Under the pieces are notes generated by a model that was not told the DNA's origin, searched no databases, and saw only the letters and a list, made by a program, of their open reading frames with translations. Both the position numbers and the translations under genes were made by a program. From assembly GCA_036346255.1 (NCBI GenBank), contig CM070633.1, forward strand, positions 24,366,001 to 24,430,000: a DNA stretch of 64,000 nucleotides, given 5' to 3'. This DNA is from Ampelocalamus luodianensis (lineage: Eukaryota > Streptophyta > Magnoliopsida > Poales > Poaceae). This document shows, one piece after another, positions 59,510-64,000 of the stretch (positions within the stretch are counted from its first letter, which is position 1; the number at the start of each line of letters is the position of its first letter).

Positions 59510-60307
59510 ATGGATAAGTACTCTTCCAAACCGCATATCTTCGATGGGCACGACTATGCCTTTTGGAAGAACCGCATGCGTGTCTTTCTTGAGAGCGAAC
59601 CACGAGGTATTTGGGAAGTCGTTCGAGGCCCGCTTATCTTGCTCGAGGTTGCTACGCCACCAAGCTCTTTTGGCTAATGACCGTAAGGCAAAGAATTTTT
59701 CAGTATGGTGGGCTTGGTAGACAGGAATATGATAGGATTTGCAATCTCGAGATCGCACATGAGATTTGGAAGACTCTCGAAACCTATCATGAGGGTTCTT
59801 CCCAAATCAAACAAGTGCGTCAAACAGTCTATAAAAGAGAATATAACAAATTCGAGATGCGTCTGGTGAGAGCATCGATGACATTTTCGATCGCTTCAAC
59901 ACGTGATAAATCGGATGAAGTCCGTTGGTATTGAATTTACACACCGAAAATGCCATCCATCTCCGGCTGCAATCAACACCAGGGAGTGGGAGATAAAGGC
60001 TACCGCCATTCAGGAAAATTTCAACTTTCTTGATCTGGACTTTGGAGCTGCTCTATAGCAAGCTCAAGACTCATGAGATCCGAAAGCTGACCATTCTAAG
60101 AAGGGTAACATGGCTTTGGTAGCGCACTCCGCTCAAGAGAGCCTCGATGGGTCGTTTGAGTCCTCTTCTGGTTTTTCACTTGCTTCTTTATCTGCAATTC
60201 AAGAAGAGGATCTTGAGAGTATTCCTGAGCCTGAGATGGCGCTTTTGATTAAGAAGTTCACAAGGGCCTACAACAATATGAGAAACAAAAAGAGAGGCGG
60301 CCTGTGA
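59510..60307 (+). pseudogene. Copia gag, N-terminal part
   Basis: The ATG at 59510 opens MDKYSSKPHIFDGHDYAFWK, a typical copia gag start (the substrate-like FDGxxYxxWK phrase), then FLESEPRGIWEVV. A stop at 59675-59677 ends this frame. Sequence continues in others: ATKLFWLMTVRQRIF, then QEYDRICNLEIAHEIWKTLE (near 59725-59785), then QIKQVRQTVYKREY and NKFEM. At 60110-60307 lies MALVAHSAQESLDGSFESSS and a helical segment ending in KKRGGL. At least three frame changes are present. Confidence 0.85.
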
Positions 60308-61621
60308 CTTGTTATGAGTGTGGAGAGCTTAATCACATCCGGCAAATTGCCCCAAGTGAAAGGTAAGAGCAACCACAAGGATGAAAAGCCACTTGGAAGA
60401 AGCCTCAAGGGCGCAAGTCCAGTTTGATGATGCCAAGCTCAGAAGGTCGCTCACCGGGTTCTTGCCGCTCTTGGAGATCGATCCTTGAGTGATGTGGACT
60501 CCGGAGCGAGGAGGACAAGGAGGAGGAGCTCTCAAGACAAGAAGGGAAGGCCAAGGACTTCACCGGCATGTGCTTCATGGCTGACTCCGACGACATCAAT
60601 GACAACAATGAGGTATCTCCTTCTTATGATGTTCTCTTTGCTAGATGTGAAACTGTCTATGAGCAAATGCTAGGTCAGGATAAAGCTTTAAAGTTCATCA
60701 TGACTAAGAATGAGGAGTTAGAGTCACAAGTAAAGAAACTCACATTAGAACTTGTGAATGCTAAGAGTCTTGAATCGATGAATGTTCATCCTGCTATGCT
60801 TTACATTCGAATTAGCTAAAGCGCAACCGCTCATGATCTTGCTTTGCAACAACTTGAAAATGCTAGAACCGAGTTAATTGAAGTTAAATCTGCTCCTTGC
60901 GAAAAATGCTTAAAGTCTAGCACGTTGGTTGCTTCGATGTGGTTGAATCTAGCTCTTGCTCATCTCGCTTAGAACGTGAACGTGAATTACATGATGTTGT
61001 AGAAGCGGCTAGAGCTAAATATGCCAAGCTTAAGGACGATATTAATCGCTACTTGTGCTTCATGTGAAGTTCTTAAGCTTGAAGTTGCTCCTTATAAGAA
61101 GAGGTTTTATGCTAAAACTTGTGATTCATGTGTTAACCTTAGAAAAGAAATTGCTTACCTTAATGACACATTAGAAAGATTTTCTAAAGGTAAGAAACAG
61201 TTAAACATGATTCTTGACAAGTCAAAACTTCCTATAAGAAGCAAGGGTTAGGATACAACTTTGCCTGGATAAATCTAATGATATTCAAATTTTGAGAAAT
61301 GGCTTAGTTGAATTTGATACCCAACCTGCAAAGATCACTTTCAAATCTGCAGGCTTTGCCCAACCATCTGTTCGATCAAAAGGTGCTTCTCCCGGTGGTA
61401 CCAAGTACCATTGCACCTATTGTAAGAAGAATGGGCATTTAGTTGAGTTCTGTTGGCGTAGGTTGAAAAATGCTAAGAAAAATCTTGCTAGAATGTCATC
61501 TAATCAATCTAGAGCTTTTGTGAGACATGGTAATTTAGAAAGGAAGAAACCTGGTTTAGGATTTATTTCACATGCTAATCATGCTCATGCTCCTAGACAG
61601 ATAACTCTCATGTTAGAGTAA
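60308..61621 (+). pseudogene. Copia gag, C-terminal part: two zinc knuckles and a coiled-coil-like region
   Basis: The first knuckle (CYECGELNHIR) near 60310-60342 lacks its last Cys as written. Acidic sequence FMADSDDINDNNE follows near 60570. A Lys/Glu/Leu-rich heptad-like stretch runs from about 60685 to 60770 (MTKNEELESQVKKLTLELVN) with more at 61021-61251 (FYAKTCDSCVNLRKEIAYLN). A complete CCHC knuckle, CTYCKKNGHLVEFC, occupies 61412-61453 in the frame 61292-61621. Segments with MC-type repeats in between are broken by stops. Confidence 0.8.
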
Positions 61622-61737
61622 CCATTGCTCACAATGAATTTCAAATAGAGTCAAGGATAGCACTTCTGCTTTGCATACTACTCGCAGTCGTGTGTCTCAG
61701 TACTGGGTTCCCAAGTCATGTTTAACTAACCCCAGTA

Positions 61738-62019
61738 TTGAGACACATCGTTCTTTTGTACCTTGATTTTCAGGATCACCGCGGAAGGAAGGACACATGG
61801 TTCGTCGACTCCGGCTGTTCACGCCACATGACCGGAGACTCAAAATGGTTCACCTCCTTCACGCGGTCGATAGGTGATGTCCTCATCACCTTTGGAGACA
61901 ATACTCAAGGGCGGATTGAAGGAACAGGAACAATTAGGGTGAATGACAATTTCATCCTAAAGGACGTCGCCCTTGTGGACAAGCTTAGGTTTAACTTACT
62001 CTGTCTCACAACTTCTTGA
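61738..62019 (+). pseudogene. Copia protease
   Basis: It contains TWFVDSGCSRHMTGDSKWFTS, a copia-type aspartic protease active site (DSG), then GTIRVNDNFILKDVALV and LRFNLLCL, which leads to the GAG-pre-integrase region. The frame stops at 62019. The next part continues in other frames (62020-62250), for example an RRLGHIGFDH-like phrase near 62195-62220. Confidence 0.85.
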
Positions 62020-62249
62020 TGATGGCTATGAGACAATATTTAAGAAAAATGCTTGTCGGGTGCTTGATTCTTTGGTGAGCTCGTTTTGGGATTTATAGAG
62101 TTGCTAGGATCTTTGGAGCTGATTTTTCCAATCTTTGGTCGGTTCTCTTAAATGTTTGTTTACACCTTCTTTCGAGTTCGCTTTGGCACCGACGTTTGGG
62201 GCACATTGGTTTTGATCATCCGACGCGAGTTAGCAACCTTGATCTCATG

Positions 62250-62970
62250 AGAGGTTGCCCAAACTCAAAGCCGTCAAGGATCTCAGATGTGCGCTCGTAG
62301 GCATGGCAAGCAAGTTGCCGCCACACCCTTCGGTGACTTTGGTCATGGTAGTGGACCGGGACAGTTGCTTCATATGGATCTTGTTGGTCCCGCTAGGTTC
62401 GATCAATTGGTGGCAAGTGGTACATTCTTGTCATAGTTGATGATTTCTCGAGATACACTTGGGTGTTCTTTCTTGCTTCAAGGATGAAGCTTTTGGTTTT
62501 ATCGTGATCTTGTTCTTCGTTTGGCTTCGAATTTTCGGTGCCTTGAGAGCGATCCGCGATGACAATGGCACGGAGTTCAAGAATGCCTCGTTTGCCTCTT
62601 TTTGTGCCGAAGCGGAATTGAGCATCGTTCTCTTCTCCACACGTCCCTCAACGAATGGCGTTGTGGAAAGGAAGAACAGAACCTTAGTCGAGATGGCTAG
62701 GACAATGCTAGATGAGTATAGCACACCGAGGAGGTTTTGGGCGAAGCTATTTCTCTGACTTGCCATATTGCAAATCGTGTCTACTTGAGACCTTCTTTGG
62801 GCAAGACTTCATATGAGCTTCGTTTTGGTAGAAAACCCTCTGCTTCTCATTTTCGAGTGTTTGGAGCTAAGTGTTTCATTCTCAAGACAGAAACCTAGAT
62901 AAATTTGAATCAAGGACTTTTGATGGTTTATTTCGGTTATCCTGCACATTCGAGGGTTTTCGGGTTTTAA
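62250..62970 (+). pseudogene. Copia integrase
   Basis: Pieces in order: LLHMDLVGPARF near 62367 (first Asp), a VDDFSRYTWVFF-like phrase near 62438, then the frame at 62459-62758 with IRDDNGTEFKNASF (second Asp) and STNGVVERKNRTLVEMARTM (Glu). After this, another frame from about 62755 gives SLGKTSYELRFGRKPSASHF and VFGAKCFILKT, the C-terminal part, ending at a stop near 62900. Three acidic residues are present but in two frames. Confidence 0.83.
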
Positions 62971-63393
62971 TGTTGAAACTAACATTGTCCAGAGACATGC
63001 AATGTCACTTTTGATGAGACTAGCCCCGAGCTAGATCCGACATTTCGGGTGATACAGGTGTGAAAGCATTTTTGTGGAGGAAGATGATGACGGTCGATAT
63101 TTGTCCTCCACCGCCGCTTCGAGGCTCTGCCCAAGTTCCGTAACTCGCACGATCGCTTCACCTCCAATTGAGGCTCTGCCGCATCTTCTTCATCGCCAGC
63201 ACTGCGGAGGTTGAGGAGATATTGTCTCCCAGGCGCTCCACTTCATATTTGAGGCATCATCCTCCGGATCGATGATTGGTAATCTTAATGAGCGAGTCAC
63301 TCGCTCTGTATCACGATCCAAGTCTCTACTCTCATTACGCATTTGTTGCTTCTTTCGAACCCGCGATATATCACATGCGTTATCCGATTCTAG

Positions 63394-64000
63394 TGGGTTA
63401 ATGCCATGCATGAGGAGTTAGAGAATTTTGAGAGGAATAAGGTCTCGAATCTAGTAGAACCTCCTAGTGGTCATAATGTGATAGGAACCCGTTGGGTGTT
63501 CAAAAATAAACAAAATGAGGATGGTTCTGTGGTTAGAAACAAGGCTAGATTGGTAGCTCAGGGTTTTAGCCAAGTTGAGGGGTTAGACTTTGATGAGACA
63601 TTTGCTCCTGTTGCTAGATTGGAAGCCATTCGCATTCTGCTTGCATTTGCTGCTTCTAAGGGCTTTAGATTATATCAGATGGATGTTAAGAGTGCCTTTT
63701 TGAATGGTTTTATAGAGGAGGAAGTGTATGTTAGACAACCCCCAGGCTTTGAGAATCCCAAGCATCCACATCATGTTTTCAAGCTATCCAAAGCCTTGTA
63801 TGGTCTTAAGCAAGCCCCTAGAGCATGGTATGATAGACTTAAGACCTTTCTGCTTAAGAATGATTTTGAGATGGGTAAGGTAGACAAGACCCTGTTCATC
63901 CTTAGGCGTGGCAATGACTTCGCTTGCTCGATTTATGTAGATGATATTATCTTTGGTGGTTCTTCTCATGCTCTTGTTTCCGCTTTTCCGAGACCATGTC
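63394..64000 (+). CDS. Copia reverse transcriptase, open to the window edge
   Basis: From TGG at 63394 the frame reads WVNAMHEELENFERN and stays open to the end of the window (about 200 codons). An in-frame TAG just before it (63391-63393) separates it from upstream pol. It shows GTRWVFKNK, ARLVAQGFSQVEGLDF, TFAPVARLEAIRILLAFAAS, YQMDVKSAFLNG, VYVRQPPGFE, LYGLKQAPRAWYDRL and the catalytic IYVDDIIFGGS near 63931-63963. This is the best preserved coding block of the copia element. It would act inside the gag-pol polyprotein rather than from the internal ATG at 63406. Confidence 0.9.

Larger units (their letters stand above)
57464..64000 (+). mobile_element. Ty1/copia retrotransposon, SIRE/Maximus-like, truncated by the window edge
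   Basis: LTR, primer binding site, gag, protease, integrase and RT occur in that order; integrase before RT defines copia. The long gag with a coiled-coil-like segment between two knuckles (60685-61215), the roughly 2-kb LTR and the CACCCCCTCTAG phrase near the LTR end fit the SIRE/Maximus lineage of grasses. RNase H and the 3' LTR are right of the window, so the target duplication and 5' LTR start cannot be verified. Confidence 0.9.

Overview
The window is plant nuclear DNA, almost certainly from a grass (Poaceae). It is a heterochromatin-like pile of nested LTR retrotransposons with one small intact-looking host gene. The evidence is three kinds of plant retroelement: Ty3/gypsy chromoviruses (protease, RT, RNase H, integrase, chromodomain) with LTRs of 4-4.7 kb, a family of 2.3-2.9 kb LTRs, and a Ty1/copia element of SIRE/Maximus character. 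There is also a spliced gene for a secreted cysteine-rich peptide. Nothing prokaryotic, no tRNA or rRNA gene and no CRISPR array was seen. Species cannot be fixed from the sequence alone.

Layout. (1) 1-20470: a plus-strand chromovirus ('gypsy1') cut by the left window edge, with gag-PR-RT at 1-1977, RNase H-integrase-chromodomain at 13478-15530 and the 3' LTR at 15771-20470. It is split at 1983-13477 by a minus-strand element with two 2.9-kb LTRs, a mostly non-coding interior and only the C-terminal integrase/chromodomain piece of pol. That element is split in turn by a solo LTR at 5591-7917. (2) 20471-45450: an old LTR-like host sequence ('H1') surviving as four pieces (20471-20677, 23039-24635, 28908-29358, 44671-about 45450). 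It is separated by a minus-strand solo LTR (20678-23033), a minus-strand solo LTR of the gypsy1 family (24636-28902), and a plus-strand solo LTR (29359-44665) that carries inside it a structurally complete 13-kb chromovirus ('gypsy2', 30771-43823, target duplication GTTAT). (3) About 45450-47961: a truncated minus-strand LTR. (4) 47962-57364: the only low-copy host DNA, holding tandem copies of a unit with a cysteine-rich secreted peptide gene (49977-50439). The second copy is broken by a 425-bp deletion and by another solo LTR (53864-56169). (5) 57464-64000: the 5' LTR, gag and most of pol of a copia element running off the right edge.

Insertion borders were placed by finding matching 5-bp target duplications (AGCAC, CCGAT/CCGAC, TCGTC, AGTAT, TTATC, GTTAT, CAACG), so the nesting order is well supported.

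Three patterns cut across the element list. First, LTRs of several families share a degenerate unit of about 181 bp repeated 3-4 times. Second, several LTRs contain arrays of short perfect hairpins at a comparable place with different stems. Third, differences between sister LTRs are concentrated at CNG (CHG) sites and are often small indels, which suggests methylation-linked base-calling error rather than true mutation. If so, many of the frameshifts described here may not be real.
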